From Cubamyces lactineus (lineage: Eukaryota > Basidiomycota > Agaricomycetes > Polyporales > Polyporaceae): a DNA stretch of 64,000 nucleotides. Shown here piece after piece: positions 46,644 to 60,919 of the stretch. The DNA is taken from positions 124,001 to 188,000 of the forward strand of contig JACDTU010000012.1 of the NCBI GenBank assembly GCA_022376465.1. Direction: 5' to 3'. The translations under genes and the position numbers were made by a program. Within the stretch, counting starts at the first letter, position 1. Each line of letters opens with the position of its first letter. The notes under the pieces were generated by a model that did not search any database, was not told where the DNA came from, and saw nothing but the letters and a program-made list of their open reading frames with translations.

Positions 46644-48682
46644 ATGCAGCTCACGTTCTCTCCTGTACTTGGCGAGCAGACCATCCTGAAGGTGGCCCCG
46701 GTCGCATCTGGACGGCCTGCGTCTCAGTCTATGCTCTTCAAGGCAACCTTCGAGAATCGCGAGGCACTGCTCAAAGCGCGGGCGGATGGTGTAAAAGTTG
46801 AGGTTTGGTCGGACATCCCCGTCGATGGACGATCTCATGGAGAATGGGGCGCGCTTGCATTCGGAGAGCTTGAAACGACGAGGGCGCCTCAAGGCGCGCC
46901 ATCCTTCTCTTTGGCTTCGGATGCGAAGGATGGGGACGACGCGGACCTGGAGAACTCGCTGTACGTCCATGTCCGCGCCCCGTTCCATGAGCACATTGGT
47001 GCGCACTTCTCCTTCACCTACCGGCTTGTGTTCTCCACCGGCGAAGTCAAATGGTTGGGAGAGTTCGGCCGCAATGGAGAGCTTGTGATTGAGCAGGGGC
47101 TTCCTGGCGTCGACTTGCGCGAGGGGTGGAACATCTCCGACGACGGCACCTATCGGACCCACGTCTTCCCGGGAGAGCGTGTCCTGGGATACCTGACCGA
47201 CCCGCGCGCCTGGTCTTGCTGGTCATGGCAGTCGTCCGGGTGAGTACACCAAGTGCGTGTCGTCAAGAATTCCATGTTCATCAGCGATTCACAAACAGCC
47301 TGCCGACGTTCGCCGGTGCAAATCAAACGAGCGAAGGTCTTGCGATGGTACTCTCTCCCCGGCCATATGCGCGGGAGGTCAACGTCCTCAGGCCGCTGGT
47401 GTTCGTGGCGAGCCATTCCACCTCACTCAAAATCACCGAGCAGGGCAAGATTGTCCTTCACTCGTCCAGCCCTTTCGCGCGCGTGTCCTTCAGCGTGCTC
47501 GAGCATTCGCGGGATTTGCTGGAAGGCATCGTTGCGCTTTGCGGCGGGGAAGTGGTAGCCTTCGATGGTGCAGCGGCCGTGCTCGCTTGCCGCCTTCCGG
47601 GTGCCGAGCTTCCCCTGCATCTCGTCGTTCTCCCGATGATCGACAACCTGGATGGACGCTCCGTATTTCCCTTAAAGGCTTCCGCGTTACCAAAGGGGAT
47701 GGCAGACTGGGATGGGATGGTGTTGTCGGCTCCGGATATGCATACCGTCGAGTTCGTTCCAGGCGCCGTGTCAAAGGAAGATGCCGTAGTCTGGGTTGGT
47801 GCAGCTGGTGGAGAGCTCATCGTCGGTCCCGCTCGCGAACTCGTCGTCGACTCTCGCATATGCCATGTTGCTCTTCTCACGCCGCACCAGGAGCTGTGGG
47901 TCGAGCTTGATAGGTCCGTCGCTCAGACTCTGCCTACGCCTCCGCCCTCCCCACCTCTTTCCAGTGTGCAATCGCGGACACCTGTCGACAACACGAAGGA
48001 CCCACAGACTACGCTCCCAAGGCATTCCCTATCTCAACTTCCACCAGAATCAACGGGCTCGCGGCAGAAGCGACGTGTTCCGCGCTCACGCTCGTCCGCA
48101 CTGATACCCTACGAGTCACCGCGTCTCCTCCGCCGATACCTGCATATGGTCCTGAACGTCGTGTTCTGGTTCTGGAGCGTTTTCGCCCGTGCCCTCGCTG
48201 TGCGCCTGGTCGGCGAGTCTGCTGCACGGCGGGTATCCGGCCTCCTCGGGCTCGCGCTGCTAAAGACTGCGTACCCCGCGCCTCCGAAGACCTCAAGCAA
48301 CCCTTCGCGTGCTGGAGAAGACGTTCACGAACTCGATGAAGGGGCTGCGAACGATAGCCGTCACGATTCCCATGTTCCTTCGCGAGAGGCGGAGGTGCCG
48401 GATGCTCCCTCCGTGTCTCCTGCACCTGGATACTCCGCGAGCAATCCTCCGGAAACTGTTGGCGACCAGTCCTCGCTGCGCCTCACATTGTCCGCAGATA
48501 TCCTGAGCAATGTCACGGTGATAGCACTGTGCGGGTTCGGCACGCCCAAGGACGTGTCTGCTACAGTAGATGGGAAACCCGCGTCCTTACCTCGAATTGC
48601 AGTTCCCAAAGATGGAATACAGTTGCTCAGATTTGAAGCTGTGGAAGGTGGGAAGCATTTAGAGGTCCTTGTAACCCTCTAA
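46644..48682 (+). CDS. Uncharacterised 659-residue protein with amphipathic/hydrophobic segment
   Basis: Two exons (46644-47239 and 47299-48682). The start is MQLTFSPVLGEQTILKVAPV. The N-terminal half looks beta-rich: VKVEVWSDIPVDGRSHGEWG, APFHEHIGAHFSFTYRLVFS and TGEVKWLGEFGRNGELVIEQ. PRAWSCWSWQSSGLPTF spans the intron. Middle blocks include SLKITEQGKIVLHSSSPFAR and GMVLSAPDMHTVEFVPGA. Around residues 460-500 a hydrophobic stretch, YLHMVLNVVFWFWSVFARAL, is followed by RRVSGLLGLALLKTA and could be a membrane-inserted hairpin or amphipathic helix. A disordered linker and a small C-terminal beta-rich domain (LSADILSNVTVIALCGFGTP) end it. I recognise no family. The composition and intact frame make it a real gene; high GC at third positions fits its neighbours. 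Confidence 0.8.
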
Positions 48683-49150
48683 ATCGCCGGCCGTCGTAGA
48701 GTTGGCCCATGCATTTTTGGACTCCATGTATTTGCCCCATGTTGTTGTGTTTCTATCGGCCGGACCGCACCATTTCCCTACCTCGCATCAGCTTCACTCC
48801 GTCTGTATCGTTCCGCAGTCTCATCATCGCCTACTCATGTACTACACGACCGTCATGTATGTCACGACCTGTCTCGGATATCGCAATGTCCATTGGAGTT
48901 GGAATGTCACTCTCCGTACATGGCGTGACAGCAAATAAGGGAAAATCTATGCTACAATGTTGGTGTGCGTACGTCCGGTTGATTCCTTCCATCCATCCTC
49001 GGTCTTGGTATTACAGAGTTGACATGTCGCTGGGCCATCATATCGGCCGTCAGTATGGTCGTCCTTCCGTCGCGCTGTCGCGCTGTAAAGACGGGTGTTG
49101 ATATAGTCCGAAGCATGATACGGCAAGGTTTGCGTACCTGTAAAGGGCGA
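48683..49150. other. Convergent 3' region
   Basis: Separates the 659-residue gene (plus) from the RING protein gene (minus). It should carry their 3' ends; overlapping open frames here look non-coding. Confidence 0.45.
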
Positions 49151-50605
49151 CTACTCCTCGCCTTCGCCCTCGCCTTCGTCGACAAAGTCAGAGTCCTCCT
49201 CTTCCATGCCGTCCACGATCGCCATCACCTGTGAATCGGTCCAAGCGGCAGGGAGGCGTGGTCTAAACCTAAGCTGCGCGATCTCCTCGGCCACCTTGGG
49301 TGCTTCCCTAGATACAACCATGAGTCTACCTGAGCACTGGCGTTCGCTCCGTCGAGGATACGTACTCTTTGCGCCTAGCGTGCTCCTGATGGCGTGTACC
49401 GTTGGGTTGCCAGTCTACGCTACCTGTCTCAGCCAAGGCAAGGACATGGCTCCGGACGATGCCGTCTACGGTGAAATTGGGTAGGAGCGGACGGTTGATG
49501 TCCAGAGGCGTCCGACAGACAGGGCACGTGGGCTTGCGTACAGGCTGCCATGTGTGTCACTGTCAGTCCGCGCAGGGTCATTGCCGGCAGACATGCCAAA
49601 CGTACCACGGTCTTGAGAAAGTTAAGATGGCACTCCCCGCAGCACGAGTGGCCACATGGGTTTGTCGAATGCGCGGCGACGCTGGTGTTGCAGTGGGCGG
49701 TGAGCGGAAAATCCACCAAGGAAGCTAGTCTGAGAACCTACAGGAGATCATAGCAACTAAAGAACCGTATCAGTATGCTGCAGAAGAGAGAAGGCTAAGA
49801 GGAACGAACATGGGGCAGGTGAGCTCCTCCTCTATCTTCTCGAGCACCTTACGCGCAGAGGCATGGGGGTCGACGTTCTTCGAGTTGATTCTTGCGAGCT
49901 TGCTGCGCTTTCCAGAGGACGTCGAGGGCGTAGTGGTAACGTCGGATATCTTCCGCTTAAGCGCACGCTTCTGCGACGGCCTGTTTCCTGATGAGGACAT
50001 CAGCGATGCTATCCAGATTGGGCAGGGGGACAGCCCGGGATTTACCAGAGAGTTGGCTCGGTGCACGACTCGGCGCTACAGGCACAACAGAGGCTCCACG
50101 ATTGCCTCAACGATGGTGTGATACATCGATTGAGCACGTTGATCGGTGACGCTAGTGGACAAGCCCTACCTGGCAGGGCGCGGCCGATGGCGTCTTGTTC
50201 GAGCTCCCCGACCTGCTGCAGGAAGGCGTCGTCGACGTCGTCGAAGCCGTACTGCGTCGATGATGCCGATGCGCTCTGCGACATCTGCGCCGTTCCAGGG
50301 CCTGCCGTTTGGTCGCCCTCGCCAGGACCTAGTGTATGTCCAGGTGGGGGGATATTGACATCAATATCCAAGTCGATCTGAGCGTCGGGTTCAGCTGCCA
50401 GTGGGGTGAGGGCAACCGGCTCTGGGGTAGCCGGGCGGGAGTGAAGAGGGCCAAGGTGGGGGACGCCGTCGAGGACGCTTGGATCGATGTCGTCAAAGAA
50501 GTCGTCGTAATCGGACTTGTCCTCCACTATTGTTGACAGCTCGGGGATCGCATCGAAGTCTACACCCTCGAAAGCGTCCGGGAGGTCGTCGTACTCATCT
50601 GCCAT
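49151..50605 (-). CDS. RING-finger protein, probable E3 ubiquitin ligase
   Basis: The N-terminus is acidic: MADEYDDLPDAFEGVDFDAI, then SDYDDFFDDIDPSVLDGVP and a Pro/Asp-rich linker with YGFDDVDDAFLQQVGELEQD. A basic block follows, NRPSQKRALKRKISDV, with the Ser/Lys-rich KRSKLARINSKNVDPHA, which may be a nuclear signal. Next is ARKVLEKIEEELTCP. Splicing in a 15-nt microexon gives C-P-I-C-Y-D-L-L, then VAAHSTNPCGHSCCGECHLN, FLKT, and after another intron PVRKPTCPVCRTPL. This supplies all RING zinc ligands (C-x2-C, C-x-H-x2-C-x2-C, C-x2-C). The C-terminus has LLPNFTVDGIVRSHVLALAE and ends MEEEDSDFVDEGEGEGEE. Ligase activity is inferred from the RING. The N-terminal acidic region has no match I know. 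Confidence 0.82.
49742..49756 (-). other. 15-nt coding microexon completing the RING CPIC pair
   Basis: On the minus strand TTCTTTAG precedes TTGCTATGATCTCCT, followed by GTAGGT. It lies between a 53-nt intron (49757-49809) and a 60-nt intron (49682-49741). Inserting it turns ELTCP-AT into E-L-T-C-P-I-C-Y-D-L-L-V-A-A-H; without it the second RING cysteine is missing. Confidence 0.75.
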
Positions 50606-50768
50606 AGACAGTCAGCCGCAAGAGCGATATGCACCAAGGGATTTTCGGAGGCCCCGTGGGCTGCGACAGGGCGCGTCGTGGTGGTGGGGCATAAGCCGTA
50701 CGCTGCGGCAGTGTTGAGACATCACGAAAAAGGCGTCCAAATTGTGGCCCGCGCGAGAAGTTGTGTCC

Positions 50769-50795
50769 TTGTAATTGGTTATAATAGAGTTCTAA
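50769..50795 (+). repeat. Left arm of a transposon-like inverted repeat
   Basis: Starts TTGTAATTGGTTATAATA. It matches the reverse complement of 51778-51804 at 21 of 27 positions, and all six differences are transitions (C/T or A/G). The arms enclose about 1 kb without coding capacity. Confidence 0.45.
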
Positions 50796-51777
50796 TCAAT
50801 TATCGTACTTTGCCTCGTTACAAACCAACCGAATAGATCTTATTATAACGTATCTTGCAATCGGATTACAGCGATATCGCAATAGCTTACAAAAGCCTTC
50901 CAAGCCCTCGCAATCATCGCGATGACTTGCAATCTAATACGAGGACGCGCGCTTGATTGTGCCAATAGCCTATGTCAATAGATAGGTGCTATACAGGACC
51001 ACGTCGGGGTTTGAATGTACAATTTGTAGGCACCGTCGCGACGTGGACTCGTCCTCAATGCCTAAGTCCCTTTCTTCCATGTAGCTACACTACCTAAGTG
51101 CCACCTCTCTGAGGTGTACTAACTTTGTATTCTCTTAGCCGTGGTCTCGTATCAAGACAGCTATCTTCCGGCACTCCTGGCTCTGGTCCCTCCGTGCTGC
51201 GACGTCTGTGCTGGCTCTTCGATCTTGTCTGCGGATATATGCCAGTCTCGCTACCGTCTGGGTGCTACGTCTACGGCTATCGCTTGGTTGGGCTGATCTG
51301 CGGAGTCTCCGGGCTTAAGTCAACTCTTTAACTTGTGCACTGGAAGGCGTCACCTTGCTTGAGTCTTATTGCTACATGCTGACTAACAAATACTGCTCAC
51401 GTTCAGCTGGCACCATAGTGGACAATTATACGATTGGCATCCGGGCCTTACGCCCATGTCCTTGTATATGTGTATTGTAATACCCATGTCATATGTATTT
51501 CCGTCATCAGAAATATATTGCCCTTTTAACTGCCATGTTTTCTCGATCTGTTTGAATGTCCAGTGTTTCCCGAGTGTTTCCCGAGAGTTGTATGTGTAAA
51601 AGGATCGTACTCAATCCTATGAGTCCAAATATTTTCTTTGTCAGGTCCTAGACCAGGATTACGTGCCTCGAAAGGCCCTTGCAAGGCCCTTGCAAGACGC
51701 TCACAAGGAGCTCAACGCCCGTTTAGTCACATTACTATTGATCAGGAACATATAATAATTAGATCGATTGTAACCCC

Positions 51778-51804
51778 TTGGAACCCCATTATAACTGGTT
51801 ACAA
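51778..51804 (-). repeat. Right arm of a transposon-like inverted repeat
   Basis: Its reverse complement starts TTGTAACCAGTTATAATG and pairs with 50769-50795. Similarity weakens beyond 27 bp. No terminal duplication of the target could be fixed. Confidence 0.45.
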
Positions 51805-52549
51805 CCCAGCCTCAAATCGGCGACAAAAGTGTGATGGAACTGCTCGGGAACTTGGTTGGCGCGCTCAACTTAGCCACACAACGTGACATGGTTACGTGTC
51901 ACACGGTGGTTCTTAGCCACTGGGCGCTTCCGTTATGATCAACTTGCTTCTCTCTCACTCCATCTGGGCCTTGAACGGCAGGCACTATACCTCCGCTCGC
52001 AATCCTTGTGAAGAGCGGAGAATAATGTGTGATATAGCGTGATACTTGTACTCTAATTACTCATCACTCAGCGATGGGACGCTAGAGGTTCAAGTTCGGC
52101 CAAGTGCCAGTAGCTCGCCACAACAGCCACCTTCAACCGCTTACTAGCGATGGTAATATGTGAGTCATATTCAGCTGTGTATTGAGATGACACAAACCCA
52201 TGGGTAGTGCTATCGACACTCTGAAAACTAGCCAGAGCTTCAAATTGACTACTCGACACTGTGGATTCATGCTCGCTATCACGGACGTTGTCACCCATTT
52301 TCATCGACTGCTTTGGGATGTGACGATGCTTGAATCCTCAACGGAAGATAGAGGAGAAACGAGAACACTCGTGCGATGTCACGTATGTCAGGGTGTCTTC
52401 ACGTCCAGGCACAGCGGTCGAGCACCTAGGCGGCTCTGGCCAATGCAGTAGGAATCGCTCCAAATGAGGCGCGTGTCCTTCACGCGCCGTCGATCCTCAG
52501 CAAGTTGCTCGAGAAGACGTGGCTGGGTTTGAACTGGACGTCTGGACAG

Positions 52550-52558
52550 TATATAAAA
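52550..52558 (+). promoter_or_regulatory. TATA box of the secreted repeat protein gene
   Basis: TATATAAAA lies 118 bp before the ATG at 52668, followed by a pyrimidine-rich leader ending TCTTCAAC before the start. This is one of the clearest core promoters in the window and suggests strong or induced expression. Confidence 0.75.
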
Positions 52559-52667
52559 CCCCCAGGACAAGACAGCTCTTCATCCCGCCTCCCTTCTCTC
52601 TTTTTTCTAGTCTAGCCTCGCCTAATCGCCATCAAGACCGCTCCGTCGACAATCTATCGTCTTCAAC

Positions 52668-53985
52668 ATGCGTAGCCCCGTCATCGCGTTCTCTCTCATT
52701 GCTGCTGCAGTCAGCCCCACCCTCGTTTCTGGCGCCCCTGCCTCTCCCAAGTTTGACAATGCTATCGCCAACACCGAGAATGCAGCGACTCAGGTCCCCC
52801 AGATCCATACCCCTCGAGCGCTTCCTCTAGATAGTATCCCCGGTGTAAATGGCATCGTTCCTACTTCTTCTGCTCGCCCCGTGCCCACTCCGGATGCGCA
52901 GACCCCCGTCACCCGCACCAAGGCCATGAAGGCGGCCAAGGAGCAGGCTAACCAGCCGGCCGCGCCTGTCAAGGCCCCTGCTATGCCTGCCGCAGCCGCT
53001 AAGAAGGGCAAGCGTGCATCTGACAATGGCACTGCCGGCGGTAATGCTTACTCTGGCGCGGCAAGCGATTCCTCTGGAGGCGACGTCGTCAATGAGGCTG
53101 ACAGGGGTGAAGTCACCAACGCAGATGGCTCGAGTCAGTACATTCTTCGTTTCTCTGTGGCTATAGCTGACACCCGGGATACCAGATGCTGCTGGTGGTG
53201 CCGGCTCTTCGTTCAGTGGCTTTGCCTTCGGTGGTAACGGCCAGGGTCACGGCCCTGGTGGTAACGCGTATAGCGGTGCTACTGGCGCCTCTCGTGGCGG
53301 CAACGTTATCAACACTGCCGAGGACGCTAACACTGGCGCGGCTGGCGGTGCCGGCGGCGATGGAGGTGACGCCACGGCTATCGATAACACCACTGCCAGT
53401 AAGTGTAACATAACGTACTTTTCTTGGTAGGATCTGACCATCCATGGCCAGACAATGCGGGTGGTGGGGGCTTCTCTGAGAGCGGCAGCTCTGAGGGCGG
53501 TGACGCCGCTGGTCCTCGCATTCCCACCGTCCAGAGGCGTGCCAGCGACTCCGGCACCGCTGGTGGTAACGCGTACAGTGGTGCGACTAATGATGTTTCT
53601 GGTGGTTCGGTTGTCAACGCGGCCGATGATGAGGGCGACATCGCCAACAACGGTGGCAGTAAGTGATGCATTATGGTTCTTCATAGAATTGTCTAATAAC
53701 ATGGCCCTCTAGACACTGCCGGTGGGGCTGGTACTACATTCTCTGGTGACGCTGATGGCGGTAACGGCAACGGCTTTGGCCCCGGCGGTAACGCATACTC
53801 CGGAGCCTCCGGCCCTGCTGTCGGTGGTAGTGTCTACAATGCTGGTGGTGCCATCGACAACGCGGCGGACTCGAGTAAGTAAATACCTTGTGCAACGTGC
53901 CATTGGCCTTGACATGTCTTTTGCAGATGCTGCTGGTGGCGGCGGTCTCAGCGAGACTGGCGACGCCACTGGTGGAAGGGCTTAA
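52668..53985 (+). CDS. Secreted Gly/Ala/Asn-rich repeat protein with dibasic (Kex2-like) sites
   Basis: A 368-residue protein from five exons (52668-53133, 53186-53398, 53452-53658, 53713-53874, 53927-53985). Residues 1-23 are a signal peptide (MRSPVIAFSLIAAAVSPTLV, cleavage near SGA). A Pro/Ala-rich pro-region ends with K-G-K-R at about residues 113-116. Two modules follow. Each has one exon part starting RASD(N/S)GTAGGNAYSGA and ending in G-G-x-V-V-N-x-A, and a second exon with GNGxGxGPGGNAYSGA. A second dibasic R-R precedes the second module. All introns are phase 1 and fall in the first base of an Asn codon opening N-x-A-G-G. Every internal exon is a multiple of three. There are no Cys-rich or catalytic motifs. 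It could be a Kex2-processed repeat protein, wall protein or effector; this is inference. Confidence 0.85.
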
Positions 53986-54176
53986 GGGTCGGTCGAGTCG
54001 CAGAGGATATTTACGGCGCTTCATGAGTAGTATCTATCAGGTGGTTGACAGTCTATACCCACGTTCTCTAATGCACATAGTGTTCAAGCGTTTGCTGGCG
54101 TGGGCGACTTTGCACGGTAAATTGCGGTACAAGTCAATCAGTATGAGTATCGATACACCAGAAACATAGTACATTA

Positions 54177-57250
<3,074 letters not shown>

Positions 57251-57459
57251 CCTTGCGACCGTGCACGATGGGAGTCGGGCGAGCAAAGTAGTCACTAGTC
57301 AGTGGCAGCAGCTGAATGTGTGTAAGCCCAGAAAAGATCACGATCTCACCCCGCGTCATATCACGTGGTGGGATGCACTTGCCATTCCTGGAACAGCAGC
57401 GACGTCGAGGCACTCGGCGAGCGCGACCTGTATCGCGGCCACAACTACCAGTGTACGCA
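57251..57459. promoter_or_regulatory. Compact bidirectional promoter, ECD and VMA7
   Basis: Only 209 bp separate the two start codons on opposite strands, so both genes must share a short control region. A CACGTGG near 57362 is an E-box-like palindrome. Confidence 0.5.
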
Positions 57460-58025
57460 ATGGCCGCGCCTTCACAGGAGAGGAACCTGCTAGCTGTCAT
57501 AGGAGATGAGGTAAGTCTCGAACACGAACGCGGCTGCACGCATGCTGAACAACCAAATGATCTAGGACACCGTCACCGGTATGCTTCTCGCAGGCATTGG
57601 CAACGTTAGCCAGAACCAGAAGAAGAACTTCCTCGTAGTTGATTCAAGTACGTGTCTCTGTTATTAACATAACCCGACCGAATCTCACTCGTCGCAGAAA
57701 CACAAATACCCACCATCGAGGCCGCATTCGAAGAGTTCACTCAGCGAAAGGACATCGCGATCCTCCTCATCAACCAGCATGTCCGTGCCACCATCGCCTC
57801 GTCACTTACAGAAGATACTGACGCGCCCATAGGTTGCCGAGAAGATTCGCCCTATGGTAGACAAGTATCAGGAACCTTTCCCCGCACTGCTTGAGATACC
57901 CTCTAAAGACCACCCCTACGGTTCGTACCAGCCTAGCTCTACCTGTTCAGATGCACTCACGTAAATCCATAGACCCCAGCAAAGATTCTATACTCAAACG
58001 CGTGCAGAAGCTCTTCGGAGAATGA
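57460..58025 (+). CDS. VMA7: V-type proton ATPase subunit F
   Basis: A subunit of the V1 central stalk region of the vacuolar proton pump. Exons give [73 protein letters not shown] and [20 protein letters not shown]. It ends [25 protein letters not shown]. The protein is about 120 residues, the normal length. Introns lie at about 57511-57566, 57648-57698, 57782-57832 and 57921-57974. All conserved positions of the family are there. Confidence 0.95.
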
Positions 58026-58325
58026 ACATCTCACGCCAGGCGATCAGTCATCCGCCGGCCCCGGACGTTTCTCATCTGTATACTATTCAGCACTTGATAC
58101 ATGTACAACGGCGATATACCCCAAAGCTGGTCTCCGGCCGTAGTATGAGCGGTGAATGCGTTGACTATAAGGGATGTACGATATGCGGAAGGGCCTGAAC
58201 CGCTCGGATTACCGGTACCAACGGATTATAGGCTCCGTCTCTCGAACACCATCCGCTCTCTGGATGAAGATCCGGCGCGGATTCCGTGTGTTTGAATCTA
58301 CCAAGAGGTGAGCATCGGCGAATTG

Positions 58326-59597
58326 TCAGGACGTAAAGATAAGCCTACTGGGCATGTCGATGAGGAGGTACCGGAACTCGTAGTAGCCCTTGTCATTCTG
58401 CGCAGCGCAGGACTTTAGCATTTGTGAGATACCAACTGGACAATGGACGCACCATGACCAAATCCGCATGCACTTCTCCCTCAGTAAACGCAGGCCCGTT
58501 CCATGCGTCCGAGCCTGAGCCCGAACCACTCCGGCTTGCCCCTTTAATGCCAGAGAACAAACCAGTCACGGATGCGAGCCAGCCCTTCTTTTCCTCCTCT
58601 ACCTTTCTCTCTTGCACAGGCATAGGAGGAGGTCTGGGCCTCTCGACCTCCTCGCCAGTCAAGAACCGGAAGAGCCCCTTCATCATATCGACCGCCCGCT
58701 CTCCTCGCCTCTCTACGTCCTCCTTGATCTCGTCCCACGACATGGCATGCAGTGCCTCCACCTTCTCCTGCGCCTTGTGCATCAGACCAGCGAAAAAGCC
58801 TTCTTCCGAGTCATATGTAGAATCCGAGGACCCTGGTGGCCTGCCTTGTACGTAGAAGTTGAGGAGCATGTGCTCTCTCCCAGCAGAGTCGACAAAGATC
58901 TGCGAGGAGACATAGTGATTCCGGTGTCGCGGGCGAGAGACGGTCGGCGGGTGGTTGTGGAACACAAGCGGGTCCTGGAGGTACTGGTGCACCTGCACAC
59001 GGAATCCTGATGTGGGCGAAGATACATGTGACAGGTCTGGGACACGTACCTGAGGCGAGGACTTGATGAGCTCGCATGCCTTGTTGTACAGCACCGTAGG
59101 GGAGTTCCGCGAGAAGAGCTCCGAGGTAAGGGCATATATGAGGACGATGGACAGGCCCGCGCCGGCCAGGATGACCGCCAAGTTTGTCGTCCGCGCAGTC
59201 GTACGCATCACTGTACACCGCGCACGCACCCATATGCCATGAGCATCCCACCGCACCGTCCAATCTGCAGCAAGCCCGTTCACATACCTTTCCCGCCCAC
59301 GCTCAGCTCAGACCACTTCTTCTCTGGGGCCTCGTCCCCCCGGGGCGGGGTGATACCCAACTGAAACGGCCCCGCCGAGTCCTCCCTGCGCGCCGCACGC
59401 TGCCTCTGGTCCAATGCGTTCGAGAGGAGGGACGCCGCGGTCGGCCTGCTGCCCGAGGGGGTGCCAGGGTTGACATTGACGTTCTGCGCGTGCGTGGCGT
59501 ACGAGCGCGGTACGATGACGATCCGCGCAGGGTGCGGTGACGACGCGCAGAGCCGAAGGGCGCGATGTAGAAGGGATGTTGTTCGAGGGAGATTCAT
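58326..59597 (-). CDS. TIM21: Mitochondrial import inner membrane translocase subunit TIM21
   Basis: TIM21 tethers the TIM23 channel to the TOM complex and to respiratory complexes. The start MNLPRTTSLLHRALRLCASS is a basic presequence. A linker runs to GPFQLGITPPRGDEAPEKKW. The next exon gives TARTTNLAVILAGAGLSIVL, IYALTSELFSRNSPTVLYNK, which is the single inner-membrane segment and the start of the intermembrane-space domain. QDPLVFHNHPP and HYVSSQIFVDSAGREHMLLN follow, then NFYVQG. The C-terminal exon has NDKGYYEFRYLLIDMPSRLI. An insert of about 100 residues rich in charged/Pro/Ser residues (WDEIKEDVERRGERAVDMMK to GSGSDAWNGPAF) lies between. The TIM21 fold elements are all seen. Confidence 0.9.
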
Positions 59598-59854
59598 GGT
59601 GAGCACGGAGAGCGGACTTGGTCGTCTGGCCAGCCCTACCGGTGAGCCTGGGTGAAGAAGCTGCGCGCTCGATCTTCGACGCGGGGATGACCACGTGCGC
59701 AAAAAGCGCGTATGTACGGTATGTAGCGCCAAAGGCACGTAGCGCGGGTCAGTCTACAGCATCCTGGGCATGGTTGTGATAAGGAAGGCATGCGATTATC
59801 CAAGGCAGTCTACGCTACGCTAACTATAGGGAAGTAGAGGCGGAGTTCATCCAT

Positions 59855-60919
59855 TCACAGGTGTGTTTGAACGTACTCGACGACAGACTCCTTCAACTAT
59901 GCGGTGATGAGTACTGAGTATCGCTCTTGGAGAGAGAAGACGGCTTACAGGAGGACTGAGGCCCTTGCCCTCGAAATACGCAAGTACGAATTCGCGCGCA
60001 AGCCAATCGCTCTGAACCGAGCCAAGATCCCTCACAATGAGCGTCCGAGGTTGCTTCGGTGACGGCGCTGTGATCAAGATGTCCAGAGGAGTATGCTTTG
60101 CCAAAGGAGTGCCCGGGAACATCGACTTCAATTTGCGTAGGGGTGACTGAATGGCAAGCTCCTCATCCGGTGTAAGTTGACCGCGTTGTTTGCATAGCAC
60201 TTGGCGTGCCTGCAGTGCGCGCATAAAACCGTCCCTCAAATGCCCATACGATGTTGACCGTGTTGGAACTGGGAGAACGCGTGAAGCACCTTCCAACGGT
60301 AGTCTCGGATTGTGCCCTTACCGATACGTAATACGCAGGCCGAGTTCTTGACGATGTGCTCAATCTTCTCCTCGGGCGTAGCATCTTTCGGAATCTGTCC
60401 CAACAGTAAGTGTAGTTCTGTGTTCTTTATAGGTAGAACATACCACGAGATTGGGGTTGGACAGGTCGGCGTAGAAACCTACGGAATAGACCTTGATACC
60501 GAGGAAGGAGACTGTTCTCACGCCCACGCCCATGAGGGTGAACGTGGGCAGGGGAGTCTTTGACTGAATCTTAAGTGTCGTAGGGAATGCGATGGACGTT
60601 GCGGGATCGACTACACCGAGCGTGAGCATACGCTGGGATGGACCTGAAGAGCGGCCATGTACGGACCACGAGTCTCCTCTTCTGCAGGTGAAGGTGTAGG
60701 CTCTGCATCAAGATGGACAGTCGACTGAAGAGTGAAGCCAGCAGCTACAGCAAACGCGGAGCCCCAGAAGAGCACAGAAGACGCAAAGGACTTCTGGTGG
60801 GAGCGAGCCGCCTTCGCAAGTACATTCGACTGGGAGGCAAGTCGTGAAGAAGCAGATGCGGAGAACGCACGGCAGCTTTGCGCAAAGCCGCGCACCAGTC
60901 TCGGTTGGATCCAGCTCAT
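59855..60919 (-). CDS. AIM18: AIM18/AIM46-like mitochondrial protein, chalcone isomerase fold
   Basis: The start MSWIQPRLVRGFAQSCRAFS is a mitochondrial presequence. A hydrophobic segment (SSVLFWGSAFAVAAGFTL) may anchor it in the inner membrane. Splicing leads to VDPATSIAFPTTLKIQSK, PTFTLMGVGVRTVSFLGIKV and YSVGFYADLSNPNL, the core of the chalcone-isomerase-like fold. Then come ATPEEKIEHIVKNSACVLRI, STSYGHLRDGFMRALQARQV, LTPDEELAIQSPLRKLKSMF and LIVRDLGSVQSDWLAREFVL. The end is ESVVEYVQTHL. In yeast Aim18 and Aim46 are heme-binding mitochondrial members without isomerase activity; the same is likely here. The gene diverges from the second BLM10 gene. Confidence 0.85.

Larger units (their letters stand above)
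50606..52667. other. Gene-poor, AT-richer stretch with decayed repeats
   Basis: No convincing gene in 2 kb. It contains a pair of imperfect inverted repeats about 1 kb apart (listed separately), small tandem repeats (GGCCCTTGCAA twice near 51675-51697; GTGTTTCCCGA twice near 51562-51585) and, at its right end, the promoter of the secreted repeat protein. The base composition differs from the coding DNA around it. Confidence 0.5.

Noticed and set aside
51125..51550. Possible solo LTR of a retrotransposon in the AT-richer stretch.
   Set aside because: No matching second copy, no clear TG...CA ends with a target duplication, and no primer-binding site.
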